Shown in pieces: positions 35,321-48,100 of a stretch of DNA of 64,000 nt. The notes under the pieces are model-generated. The model saw nothing but the letters and a program-made list of their open reading frames with translations. It searched no databases and was not told the DNA's origin. Source of the stretch: Cenococcum geophilum 1.58 (Eukaryota > Ascomycota > Dothideomycetes > Gloniales > Gloniaceae); contig KV748200.1 in the NCBI GenBank assembly GCA_001692895.1, positions 1,376,914 through 1,440,913 of the forward strand. Direction: 5' to 3'. How positions within the stretch are numbered: position 1 is the first letter of the stretch; each line of letters opens with the position of its first letter. The translations under genes were made by a program, and so were the position numbers.

Positions 35321-38300
35321 ATGCAGAATAACCCTAAAGCCCCTATAACGGCCAACGCTATTATAGCCGCACTCTAAGAACAATTAGTAGGTATACAGAA
35401 GTCCTTTATAGACGCCCTTACACAGTACTAAGCCACTTTAACTTAATAGTAAGCCGAATAAGAAGCACGATAATAATAATTAATTAAAGCACTTTAAGAA
35501 GAAGTCCGCATCCTTAAGATGCCTATATTAAGGCCCTAAGACTAAACGCTATCTCTAGAGATAAACACGCGAAACGTAAGCCCTAAATTAGTAGTAGTTA
35601 CTTACCCTATAGAGCCGACTACCGCACTAAAATAATCTAAGAAACTACTAGACCCCCTAGTATTTACCAGTAAATAATAAGAGCTTTAGTTATTTTTAAG
35701 CCGGCTTAAGAATAAGCTAACTGGTAATACTAACTACTACCTAACTAAAGCTAACCAACTCTATTACGCCCTAAGTTAACTAGGAGGAGATATAGCTAAC
35801 CTTATTAAACCTTTTTAACTAAACTTAGTATAAAGCCTAGTTATACTTCTTAAAGCTATATATAGTAACCTAAACCGCCAAGCTACCGCTTAAAGAAAGA
35901 TAAACTAAATAACTTAAGAAAAGAAAAGTTTCCTAGTATACTTCTCTAAATTCAACCGCTATGCAAAGGAAATAAGCTGGAATAACTCCGTACTAATTAA
36001 CAGCCTTATTAAATCCCTAAGCCCTAAACTAAAAACCTCCCTAATAGGCGTAGACCTCTTAGAAACTCTTAACGCCTACGTAAACGTTATTAATAAACGG
36101 TATAACGATATACTACGCCTTATACTAAAGCCCGTTTATTAGTATAACATAATAACCCCATAAACGCCTACTAAGTTATTATCTTAACCTAAGCACCCTA
36201 ACGCCATAGATATTAACACTAGGACCCTAGGATACGCCCTATTAGGGTCCTCTAAATAAAAATAACGCATTAAGCTAGGCCTTTACTTTAAATATGGAAG
36301 CGGCTCCTACCTCTTAAACTACTACTCCGTCCCTATACCCCAAAATAATTTACAAACGGCCAGTACTGGCAGCCGTTTACTATATCAATCTTCCGGTTAC
36401 CGTCCCCAATCTTTATCTAGTTCTAGCCCTATATTTAGTAAGCACTACTTATAAGGACGAAGCTTTAACCAACGTCCTATAAGAACCCCGCCCTAATTAC
36501 CTCTAAAAGGAAGATCCTAGAGCTAAGTCATTCTCCAGGACGGCTCTGCTACAGGATCTCGTTAAACGCATTTAACGTCACGAACTCTAACTCTTAGGAC
36601 TATAGCATAACTATTAACTGCCATCTTTGGCAGAATAGTTAATAGGCTAACGCTTAAATCCTAATTAATATAGGAGCTAGCGGCATAGGATTTATTAACA
36701 AGATCTTTATATAAGATAATAGTTTTACCCTAACCCCCCTTAACTGGCATATTAACGTATTTAGATTTAATAGCAAACGCACCATCTTAGGCCGTATTAC
36801 CTACGTAGTAACCCTAAAACTCTAATACCTAAACTACAAAGAACTAATTAAGCTTTTCGTTACTACCCTAGGTCACTTAGTAATTCTTAAATAACCCTAG
36901 ATAAAGCTATATAAGGTAACTATTAATTAGGATAACCTTAAGCTTCTATTTACCGCCTCCCGTTATAAGTAGAAGTGCTTTATAACTCGCTACTTAGACC
37001 CAGAACCGAAATCTAAAAAATCCACCAGATTCCACCAACGTAAGATTTCCACCAAATTCTACTAATATAAGAATTCCACTGACACCCACTAAGGACCCGA
37101 AAATTCCACTAAGCTCTATAAGTTATTACTAAGCACTATACCGCCCCAAACTAAATAGAAACTTAAGCTTAGTATACGAAACTACTAGAAGGACTAGTAT
37201 CCTACAATAAAAAGAATACTTAAAGAACCCGAACCTAAATCTAACACTAACTTCATACCTAATACTAAACCTAAACCTAAATAAGAAACTATGGACGAGC
37301 CAAACGAGCTCAGTACCCTAGATATCCGCATAATTAGAGCTACTCCATTAGCGTAACTTACTAAGAAACCTAAACATATAATCTTTGCTGTTACTATAGC
37401 TGATATTAAGAAGGCCTTAGCACTAAAGAAGCACACTAACCCTGCTATAAAGGTACTAGTAGAGTACTATAACCGCCTAGAGGCATTCTTACGGAAGGAA
37501 GCCGATAAGCTACTGGAACACCGATTATATAACCATAAGATTATACTTAAAGAAGGAAAGCAACCTAGATTTGGACCCTTATATAGGATGTCCCAAAACG
37601 AACTCCAAGTACTATAAAAGTATTTAGATAAGAACCTAAGTAAAGGATTTATTAGAGCAAGCTTATTACCTATAGCTATACTAGTAATCTTCGTTAAGAA
37701 ACCTAGTAGTGGTCTGCGCTTCTATATAGACTACTAAGCTCTTAACGCCGTCACTATTAAGAACCGATATCTAATCCCGTTAATATAGGAGACACTAAAC
37801 TAACTAAGTAAGGCTCGCTACTATACAAAGCTTAATATTATCTCTATATTTAACCGCCTCCATATAGCAAAAGGAGATAAATAGCTTACTGTATTTTATA
37901 CTCGGTATAGACTATTTAAATACTTAGTAACGCCATTTAGCCTCGCAAACGCTTTAAGCTTGTTTTAACATTATATAAATAACACCCTGCGCCCCTACCT
38001 AGACATCTTCTATACTACTTATATTAACGACATCTTAATATATAGTAATAACCTGACCGAATATTAGAAATATGTTAACCTTATCCTATAAGCCCTATAC
38101 GAAGCTAGTCTATAATTAAATGTAGATAAATGCGAGTTCTATAAAACGGAAGTCCTATACCTTAGACTCCTTATTTCTATAAACGGTATATAAATAAACC
38201 CAAAGAAAGTTAAAGTAATTATAAACTAGCAAGAACCTAAGAACGTTAAGGACGTAAAAGCCTTTATAGAATTTGCTAATTTCTACTAATAGTTTATTAA

Positions 38301-40440
38301 TAACTTCTCCGCCCTAGTTTTACCCCTTATAGCTCTAACCTAAAAGGATAAAGTTTTTGTCTTTAATAAGGAATATAAGAAGGCCTTTGCCTATCTAAAG
38401 GTTATATTTACTACTGCGCCCGTGCTTTAATACTTTAACCCAAACTAAATAAGTGTTATAGAAGCCGACTTATCTAACTATATTACTAAAGGCATCCTGT
38501 CTTAATATAACGAGGATAGAGTATTATACCCCGTAGTATACTTCTTAAAACAACTAAGCCTAGCCGAATGCAACTACAAGATCTACGATAAGGAATTATT
38601 AGCTATTATTAGATATTTTAAACAATAGCAACCCGAACTAGAAGGCGCTGGATTTCCAATTAAGGTCCTTAGCGACTATAAGAACCTATAGTACTTTATA
38701 ACCACGAAATAGCTGAGTTATTATTAGGCCCGCTGGTTAGAATATCTATCTCGTTTCCGATTCTTAATTACGTACCACCTAGGCGTCTAAGGCTAGAAGC
38801 CTAATGCTCTAACCCGACGCTTATAAGACGCGCTAGCCTTAAAAGAAGCGCACTCTTACCGAAATTAGACCCTACTTCGCCCTAAACTATTTAACCCTTC
38901 TACTAAAGATCTTACGGTACACGTCCTTAAAATAACTGATTAATTAATTAAATAGATTATAGTTAACGAATACCCAAATAACGAGTTTATTTAAGAGACG
39001 CTTAAGCTAATACAAGATAGCATTAAACGCTCTAAAAAGATTTCTCTAAGTAAATACAAAGCCTATAGAAACTGCTTATATTACCAAAACCGTCTAGTTA
39101 TCCCTAATTATAATAAGCTTAAGCTTAAACTCCTTAAATACGTATACGATCTACCTATCGCCGGCCACCTAGGCTAAGGAAAGACCCTAAAACTACTCTA
39201 ACGGGAGTATTATTAGCCGAATATGCATAATACGACACAAAGGTATATCTCTAGCTGCTACACCTACCAACAAGCTAAAGCCTCGCATAAGACATATAAC
39301 GGTCTTTTAAAGCCACTACCTATTCCGGACCGAAGATAGAAGGATATCTTAATTAACTTTGTTATTAACCTTCCTAAGAGTAGAGGCTGCATGAATATTA
39401 TAGTAGTTGTAAACCAACTATCTAAAATAAGACACTTAATCGCCTACCCCAATATATTAACGCCTACTGTCGCCTAACTATTCCTAGATTATATATGGAA
39501 ACTCTACGGACTCCCCAAAACGATTATCTCTAATAGAGGTAGCTAGTTTATCTCGGCATTCTAGAAAAAACTAACTACTTAACTCCGTATTAAAGCACTA
39601 TTATTTACCGCATATTACCTAGAAACAGATGGCTAAATAGAACGCGTAAATACTATAATAAAACAGTATATTCGGATATACACGTTATATTTATAGGATA
39701 ACTGGATTAACTGGCTCGTATTCGCCAAGTTTACCGTAAATAACTCCATCTTGGAAACTACAAAAGTCTCCCTATTCCTAGCTAATTACAGCTAGCACCT
39801 ACAAATAGGTTTTAAACCCTTTAGTAATATTCCTTACCCCGCTTATTACGCCTTATAAGTCGTAGAAGCAAATAAATTTATAAAGAAGATAGAGGAACTA
39901 TAACAGTTCCTTACCGATAAAATAATATAGGCTTAATCTATCTATAAAGCCGCAGCGAATAAAAAACGAACCCCAGCACCGGCTTACTAAATTAGTAATT
40001 TTGTCTGGCTAGATATAAGAAATCTAAACATAAAACGACCTACTAAGAAACTTAATTGGAAGAACGCTGGCCCTTATAAGGTTAAAAAGGTTATCTCTCC
40101 TTATACCTACTAATTAAAGCTCCCTAATACGGTTAAAATCCACCCTATATTCTATACGTCAGTCCTCTACCCTACTACCCCTATATTAGACGCCCTACCT
40201 AGACAGATATAAGACCCTCCCCTACTAGTTAAAGTGGATAGTAAGAACAAGTACTTTGTTAAAAGAATTAACGATATTAAGTATAATAAACGGAAACGCT
40301 AATATATATATTTTACGAAATAGAGAGGCTTTACTAAGTCCTTATGGGAACCCGTTAACTCTATAGGACTTATATAAGCCGCAGAAGACTTTCACAAACT
40401 CCACCCAGAACTACTACAGCCCCATCTCGCAGAAGCTTAA
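35321..40440 (+). pseudogene. G3 gag-pol remnant (RIP-degraded)
   Basis: Gag begins at ATG 35321 (MQNNPKAP). A zinc-knuckle site near 36272-36320 keeps its spacing but Cys codons read Tyr. A protease-like IGASGIGF lies near 36670. Reverse transcriptase (about 37580-38450) shows [14 protein letters not shown] and TPFSLANA. RNase H is at about 38460-38880, and integrase at about 39140-39990 (GHLG..K, CYTCQQAK, VVVNQLSK, LFTAYYLETDG). A chromodomain-like tail follows at about 40240-40400. Stops at Gln positions make it inactive. Confidence 0.82.
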
Positions 40441-40457
40441 GTTTAAAGGGGGGGTAC

Positions 40458-40827
40458 TATTACGGGATACCCTCGTAACACCTTGCACACGTCTACCTAT
40501 TTCCACTAACTTAGCAATTAGAGACTAACCGCGAAATAGTAATTTAATGGCAATCTAATGGCAATCTAACGGCAATCTATGGCATTCTGCTATATTCTGC
40601 TAAGTTCTACTAAATTCTGCTAAGTTCTGCTAGGACCACGACCTAAACCCTATTCTGCCTATATATGTGTTAACTAAGCAACTAAGTCAACAATATATGC
40701 CCTTTCTTCCCGTTTCCCTACCTTCTTTCCTTACGTAACGTCTTAACTTTATTACGCAGTTTATGTACATAGCTTAATAATACCTACTTCGCTATATATT
40801 ATCACCGCTTATGCTCACTCCGTGACA
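40458..40827 (+). repeat. G3 3' LTR (370 bp)
   Basis: It starts TATTACGGGATACCCT and ends CTCCGTGACA. It is the partner of 34915-35284 with scattered RIP-type transitions. Confidence 0.93.
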
Positions 40828-40913
40828 GTGTATAGGTGTCTCGGGACGAACATAAGCACGGGTTAAGAACGTTAAAGCGCGCAGAGACGTGAGAACGTGT
40901 AAGTCCCGTAACA

Positions 40914-41579
40914 CTTAGCAGATAGGTAACTAATAGTTACTATAGTAAGGTCTTAGTAGTTCTGGACTATACTAGCTAGCTAACATCTCTATTTATTTTA
41001 GGCTTAAGTATATCTTTATTAACTATAAGCTAACGCCTTAAGAGCTTTATTAGTATTGGTTTAGACCTAATATTAGTATTAAGCATTTAAGAATCTCTAC
41101 TTCTACTACATCTTATTATCCTACCCCTATTTTTATACCTACTTATATACTAATAAAGGGATCTTATTCCCGTTAGCCGTCCCTTATAGGGCCAATAGAT
41201 ACTAATCTTAATCCTAAGGGTAAGGCGTAACAGCTTTTTAGATTAGGTATTTTAGATTTATTCTTATATATAGTAGCAATTAAGGACCTTAATCAAGTAC
41301 TTAAAAAGGCCTTATAAGGCTCTAAAAAAGGGCTTAAAAGCCCTAAAAATTAATATTTCTAATATAAATTAATAAATAGGAATGCAATTCTAGTAAAATA
41401 CCCTATTAACTCTATACTATATACGTAAAAAGGGTAAGGGCCTATTCTATCTTAGGCTGTAGCCCTAATCCTTATAGTTTCTAAAGCCTATTTATTCTAT
41501 ATCTAATTTAATCTATTTACTCTTTAAGGCCTCTTACGGCCTACTATAAGCTTTTTTATAGGTCGCGATAATATTATAG
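40914..41579. other. RIP-degraded DNA between D and the G5 fragment
   Basis: AT-rich, no gene recognised. It continues the sequence on the left of D (joined across CTTAG) and probably includes the 3' untranslated part of G5. Confidence 0.4.
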
Positions 41580-42024
41580 TATTAAAGCGCTTTCTATAAT
41601 TTATAAATTATAGACCTTAGTTCTAATATTCTTTTAAAATATCTTTATAATAATTAAAGCAATCCTCTAGTACCTATATAGAGTCCTTAGCGGGCTAGCC
41701 TAGCTATTTAACTTTATATTAAAGCTTGTTCTTAATTAACTTATAGCGTAGTATAGCTTTAACCTTATACTACTTGCCTACTACTTTAAGGTGTTTAATT
41801 AGGCCTAGGCGGAAGTTCTTTTCTAATAGTAGTCTATACTATAGCTCTAGTAGGTATATATAAAACACTAGATATATATAGGCTATAAATAGGAGTAGCT
41901 AAAGACAATAGGCTAGCTTACTAATTTATTCCTTAATTTAAAAGGGACCTATAAATCTTATATTAAGCTTCTTTAATAGTTAATAGGTCTTAATATTTAT
42001 TAGGTATAATAGAACCTTATTACC
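41580..42024 (-). pseudogene. Element G5, 3' part: integrase C-terminus and chromodomain-like tail
   Basis: On the minus strand the frame reads KVLLYLINIKT, then KLNIRFIGPF, then a stretch fitting 'RLELPP..IH.VFH.SLLE' and a chromodomain-like VVGK.YKVKAILRYK. This is the usual end of Gypsy pol. The partner fragment is on the other side of G2 (60990-61787), so G2 inserted into G5. Stops are mostly TAA/TAG. Confidence 0.65.
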
Positions 42025-42271
42025 TATTACGGCACTAGCAGAACTTAGCAGAACTTGGCAGAACTTCGCATCGGCAAGTTACCATAGATTGCCATAGATT
42101 GCCGTATATTGCGATTATATAACGCGAAGATCTTATAAAACACCAAACGGCGCTGCTCTTCTTCTCCTTTCCTTTCCCTAGCTTTAGATTCTCGTTTATA
42201 GACAATCTAATTATATAGGCTTGCGCGACCCTTTTGCCATACTTATGTCTTAATTAACTAAGTCGCTAACA
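42025..42271 (+). repeat. G2 5' LTR (247 bp)
   Basis: It starts TATTACGGCACTAGCAG and ends AGTCGCTAACA. It has three AGAACTTNGCA units where the 3' LTR has one. Confidence 0.9.
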
Positions 42272-44287
42272 TTATCTAAAGCTCACTCTACTTTTTCTTC
42301 CTAAGAAGGAACTTAAATATATCTACCAGAACACAGAATAGGACCCTAAGGACATTACTAGGACCATAAGGACAGGATCTAAAAGAAAAGAATAGAACCC
42401 TAAGGAAAAGACCTACTAGATATACACAGACTAGAACCCCTAAAGAAATTACCCGGAATTACCCAATACCCCTACCACTATACCACGAGCTATAGTAGCA
42501 GGTAAAGTAGCTATAGGACCCTTAAATACTTTAGATAAAGAAACAATTAATGTTTCAACCCCCCAGGCGGAGCTTGCGGCTGCTAATGCCAAAATTAAAC
42601 AACTACGAGAGCTGCTTAAAGCTAGAGATACCCCTATATTAAATAATAAGTCATTATTAGACAACTAAAGACTTGCTATAGTCCTTTAGGCCCTATCCTA
42701 GCGCCTTAGTGGACCTACTAAGGCCTATATAGCACCGAAGCGGTCGGTAAAGGTTATGGATTCCCTACTACTTATAAACGGAACCGACCCTATATTTAAT
42801 AATTAGAAGCTTTAATTACAGGATAAGCTTAAAGTTAATGCAGACTACTTCCCTAACGCCTAAGCTAGAATAGCCTATATTTTTAGCTGTACTAACAGAG
42901 ACGCCTAGACGCATTTACGCCCGTAATACACTAAAGACTTAGTAAACCCCTTTATCTCTAAAGAAGAAATAATTAAATACTTATCTTCTATTTATAAAGA
43001 CCCTTTTAAAGTATAAAACGCCCGCCTTAGCTATAAAAGCCTAAATATAAAAACAACGGAGACCTTTTTGGCCTTCTAAACCCGCTTTCTATACCTAGCC
43101 AAATAGGCCTAGATCCCCTAGGAAGACCTACTACTAGACCTCTTTAATAAGCTTACCCTAGACCTATAACGGGCCGTATTGCTAGCTTATACTATAGCAT
43201 AGACGTTAAAAGAACTTACGGACTATTGCCTAGCTATTAATTAAGGCCTCTATTAAATTAAGGCATGCGCTAACCGGCTAAAAACTAGAAACCTTGTAAA
43301 CCAGGCCGTAAGTACTATAAGTACGGCCTATAGTGCCCCGGCATGATTAGTAACTCCTATAGTTAACCTAGCAGCTAATTATGTAGCTACCCCTACTGCG
43401 GGCCTAGTATACACCCGGCTTATATATAGCGACCCCTATATATAGGCCCTTAGCGATTAAGGAGCTTACTTCTTATATGGTTAAATAGGCTACCCTATAA
43501 GGAACTACCTAATAAAGGTAAAGATAAATAAGATCTTATTAATTTAGGAGGATAGTATAAAGCCGGAAAAAGAGGAACCTTAAAGGAAAACTCCTCTTTA
43601 GGGTTAAAAGGGATTAATATATTACATATTAATCTAGGTCGGCTAGTTAATAGAAGAAGCTACACTATCCCTTATACTTTATTTTATAATAGATATTAAA
43701 TTTTAACCTTTGCTTTAGCTAACTTAAGAGTAAATGCCTTTACCTTAATTAATATAAAGTGCGCTATAAAACTAGCTGACTTTTTAAATATACCCCTTAA
43801 AGAACTGCCTAAACTAGTCCCTATTTACGGTTATAACGGACAAATAAAACTACCTATTATAACTATCTTGCGGATCTACCTCCGCTGTAATAGATAAAGG
43901 TAGTATAACGTCCCCTTCCTTATTACGGACCTTAGAAGCTATAATATAATCTTAAGGAAAAAATAGCTAGCCTATTTAGGCCTATAGCTTAATATATAGA
44001 ATAGGCAGCTTATCTAGCCCAAAACTATACCCCTAACGCCTTCCTTTATAAAAGAGATTAGTATTATAATAGAAAACCTTATACGGCCGTAGATAAATAC
44101 CATTTACTAAGCCAATACAACGCGTAGGGATTAGGCTTTTAAGAAGGATATACAGCTTAATCCGCAACGGATCTATATACTACACTACCCCTAAACTACC
44201 TATATTATACTACCCGCACTAAAGACTTAGGAAGTTAGTAATGGCCTAGCTAAGTCCCTAATAGAGAACTCAGGCCCTACGCAGCTA

Positions 44288-44390
44288 CGTTAGGAAAATT
44301 TTTAGCAGCATTTTGCCAGCATTTTTAGCATTTCGCAGCATTTTGCAGCATTTAAAACGGACCATACGCATTAAGCAGCATCTAGGCAGC

Positions 44391-44421
<31 letters not shown>

Positions 44422-44487
44422 AAAAATTTTTTTTTAAATAGATAATTAGATATAGTATATTATATAATTTTTTTTTTTATAAATTAC
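44288..44487 (+). repeat. T left TIR, first part (continues 51883-51909 beyond F)
   Basis: It contains repeated AGCATTTNGC / AGCAGCATTTTGC motifs, then CAGCTATATATATA. The inverted repeat is broken after ATAAATTAC by F and resumes as TTATAAATTACGTAAGTT-ATTCTACTT. Confidence 0.85.
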
Positions 44488-44755
44488 TATATAATTACAG
44501 CACCTGTTATACTAAACGCGTGCTTACGCGTTCGGTACACCAGGTACGCGTTTACGCGTTTAGTGCACTAACTACTCGCTTACGCGTCTAGTACACTTAT
44601 AAAGCACTAACTAATTAGGGGGGAGGTGTATTAGTATATAGACCACATAGTCTACTTTATATAATTAACAGTTACCATCTAAACAAGTATACAATACTAT
44701 ATGTATTTTATACCCGTGGATACAACTTATTTATACTATTAAGTTAGTACAAATA
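44488..44755 (+). repeat. F 5' LTR (268 bp)
   Basis: It starts TATATAATTACAGCACC and ends AGTTAGTACAAATA. It contains four or five NACGCGTNTA-type motifs and an internal AGGGGGGAGG. The internal G-run is not the polypurine tract, because the flanking ATTAC fixes the LTR start upstream of it. Confidence 0.9.
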
Positions 44756-45189
44756 CTAATTAGTAAGCGCGCACAGATTAGTAATTACTTAATACCTCCT
44801 CCCGAGCGATATACACGACAGCAACTACCTGTTTAGACTCCTAGTACGACCTATTAAAAGGTTAGAAGTCGGGGATTACGGACTTATCTCCAACTCTATA
44901 TACTTATTTAAGTCTTAGTATAGTTTACCAGAAGTTATAGACGCAAATACAGACCTATATGGAACCCCTATTCTTAACCCCCTTAAACCTTAAACCTCTT
45001 CGGACCTTTTACGGAAACCCCCTACCCTCCTATAAACCATTACAGACCTATTAATCCATTTTACGGACCGTTATAAGACCTCCCCCACCCGTTACAAGCT
45101 GCTACTACCCGCTACGCACTATACTACACTATAGTATAGCAAATATCAGCAAGCAAGTTAGCGAAGGTTAAAAGAAGTGGAGATAAGGA

Positions 45190-48100
45190 GTTAACATTAC
45201 GTTTACAAACAACGTTAATAACTACATTAGTTTCAAAATCCTTAAATATAAGTACTTTAAGCTTATAAATAACAACCTATAAAAGCAATACTAGGAAGAC
45301 TTTGCGGACTTTACGGAAGCTATTCTTAAGGCCTATAACCCTATTACTATCCGTAAACCACGAACCCTTTTATATAACTAAGGTATATAGGTTAAAAGGA
45401 ATAAATAAGTTACTATTATATAGTCCTTATACAATATAATATATAAAAAGGACTAAATAGAATGGACTAAAGAGGAAATCCTAGACCAGTTCCAAGAAAC
45501 TAAGGAACTCTTTACTTCTTCTAAACTTAATATAATCGCTAGCCTTATACCTAACCCACTTAACTAAATTCGTCCTATAAACCTAAGCGGCTTTAAACTT
45601 AACCTTATTAGCTAAAATATACCCTACTCTTAAGTTACGGATTATAATACCCCTATAAACCAAAATACGGACTAAATTACCCCCGCTATTTAAGTTATAG
45701 ATCCGCAAGCCATATACCCGTAAGCTATAGATCTATAAGTTATAGATCCGCAACCCACTTAAGTAAAGACCTATAGTAAGGAGCTAGCTAACCTAGCTAA
45801 GCTCTATACCAACGAATCTAAGTATAGCGGTAAAAATAATAATTTTAACTTTAAACTAACTATCTTTATAGACCTCTGCCAGAAGGCTAATATTCCTAAA
45901 TAAGAGTTTAGCCAAGCCTACTCTACTATGCTGCGCGGCCTAGCACTTAACCACTACTACACCAACCTTAAGAGTAACCCCCTTAGTGTCCCCTTTAATA
46001 AGCTATATAAAGCTACCTATAACTACTTTAAAGGACCGGAATATAGGCGTGATATCCTTACCTAATAGAATGCGACTAAGCTATAGACCGTAATTAACAA
46101 AAACACCGAAAAATCAACTATAGAGTATCTGCAAATCCTTATTAAAGACCTCCAGCACCTATAGCATGGCCTTGACGCTAAGCTTTAAATAGACAACTTC
46201 CTACACAATAAACTTATTACGGCTTGCCAGGAAGTAGAGCCCTATAAGTATACCTATTATAAGCCTATAGATACCTTAGCTAGCCTTATTAATGACCTAC
46301 GCTCCTCTATTATAATGTATAAAGTCTTAAACCCACTAGGCAGCACTTAAGCCTTCGCTACAGATATTTAATATCCGTAGATAAACTCAGACGTCCACTT
46401 TACGGACCGCCGTTACCGCTAGCAGCACCTATACCGACCAAGTCCCACCTATAACCCCTACAGCAACTCCTATATAAAAGTATACCCCCGTAGACGAATA
46501 AGCTAGAAATGCTTCGTGTGTGGTAAGGAAGAATATTAGTCTATAAAGCATACCTAGGAAGAACGTAACAGGTCTAAGAAGAGATTTAATAAACGGATTA
46601 GCCAGTTTATCTTAGAATATAAAGGAGAGGAAGAAGAGGAGCCCCCTAATAAGTTAATAGAAGCCCTTATAATTAACTTTAACCTAAATAATTAGGAATA
46701 GAAGACCCCAAAGACGTTCCTAACTACTTTTAGACCTTTTATAGATAGCCAAGCCTTTAATATTACAACTATATTAGCCGACCGTTCCTTTATACACTTA
46801 GTTGCGCCCAAAAACCATTCTATAAGCACCCCTATTACAGACGTTATAGATTATAAGCAGGACCTATTTGCATATATTACTACAGAACGCTATACCCCTA
46901 AGGAATTCTATAGTGTTATAATCGACACAGGCGCCTCTAAGAAGTCTACTATAGGCTATAGACAATACCTCGTATATAGGACTACCGTAAATAACAATAC
47001 GGATATTAATATTACGTAAACTAGGGCCATAAACGTCCAATTCGGCATTAGCTTAACTGTATTAATTAGATTAGTTACAGTTAAGACCCTAATTAGCCTA
47101 GTTAACTTCCATATAGTAAAAGCAGATACCCCTTTCTTACTTTACCTTATAGATATAGACAGGTTATAGGTTTACTACAATAATATTACGGACACCTTAA
47201 TCGGCCCTATAACTGCCCTAGAAAGCAAGTATATTACCCTACCAATTATACGACGATTTAGACACCCGTTCCTTATATAGGGAGAGACTTTATAGACCTA
47301 TATTTAGGAATCTTTTAACTATAACCCGTACTACCTTACTAGTACGGAGATCCACCGTCTACACCGCCGTTTCGGCTACCCGTTAGCCAAAAAGCTATAT
47401 AGAGTCCTTAAATGCTCTAGACACAACGACGTTAATAGGAAGGCAGTTAATTACCTAACTAAATACTACTTCTTTTACTAGAAATACGGACGTTCCTTAA
47501 GCTAATTTAAGTTCACCCTTTATAAGGACCTTAACTTTAACCACTTAGTGTACGTAGACATTATATATATTAACGGCAGCCTAGTATTATATATAATTAA
47601 TAAGGTAACCTGCTACTAAGCCGCCCGTTAGTTACAAAATATATCCACAAAGCATACTTAGGATATTTTACAGACCTACTGGATTAACACGTACGTTAAA
47701 CCTCCTAAGTATATTACCCACAACGCTAGTAGGAACTTTATTAGTAAGGAATTCCAGCAGTATGCTATAGCCATGGCTATATTAACAAAAGCTGTTCCAG
47801 TTAAGGCGTATTAGTCCGTTAGGCTTATTAAGCGAGCTTACCTAGCTCTATAAAGAGCTTATTAGATTATTACGGACGAGTATAAGGATATTTAAAAGGA
47901 ACTAGCTTTATAGATAGCTGTAAAAGCCGTTAATAACACCGCTAGCCCTAACGGATTAGTACCTACCCTCTTAGTTTACGGAGCTTACCTAAGGATAAGC
48001 AACCTAGGCCCCCCTGCCCCGTCTATTATAGAATAAGCAGCTATAATATAGAAGGTAATAGCCGAAATAGTCAAATTACGGGCTAAATAAACTATTAATA

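Larger units (their letters stand above)
34915..40827 (+). mobile_element. Element G3: full-length Ty3/Gypsy retrotransposon inside the LTR of D
   Basis: Two 370-bp LTRs are flanked by GTGCG (34910-34914) and GTGTA (40828-40832). The two differences are C-to-T and G-to-A, so a 5-bp target duplication has decayed after insertion. A polypurine tract AAAGGGGGGG precedes the right LTR. Pol order RT-RNase H-integrase marks it as Gypsy. Confidence 0.9.
33187..40913 (-). mobile_element. Element D: small non-autonomous LTR element, right LTR split by G3
   Basis: The left LTR is 244 bp. The right LTR is 163 + 81 = 244 bp once G3 is removed. CTTAG flanks the whole (33182-33186, 40914-40918). The interior (33431-34751) is only 1.3 kb, carries no gag/pol and is mostly a minisatellite. 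The GTACTCCCCCC next to the left LTR is a polypurine tract on the minus strand, giving its orientation. It resembles E in layout and in a GAGCTCCTG motif next to the tract. Confidence 0.85.

Noticed and set aside
37194-37436. Short minus-strand frames in pol regions (also 42449-42664, 50111-50320, 60533-60727)
   Set aside because: They are antisense shadows of gag-pol remnants whose plus-strand frames show recognisable domains.
44620-44645. AGGGGGGAGG in the F LTR as polypurine tract, with the LTR starting after it
   Set aside because: Both copies share ~140 bp upstream of it, and the ATTAC duplication fixes the LTR start at 44488/51610.
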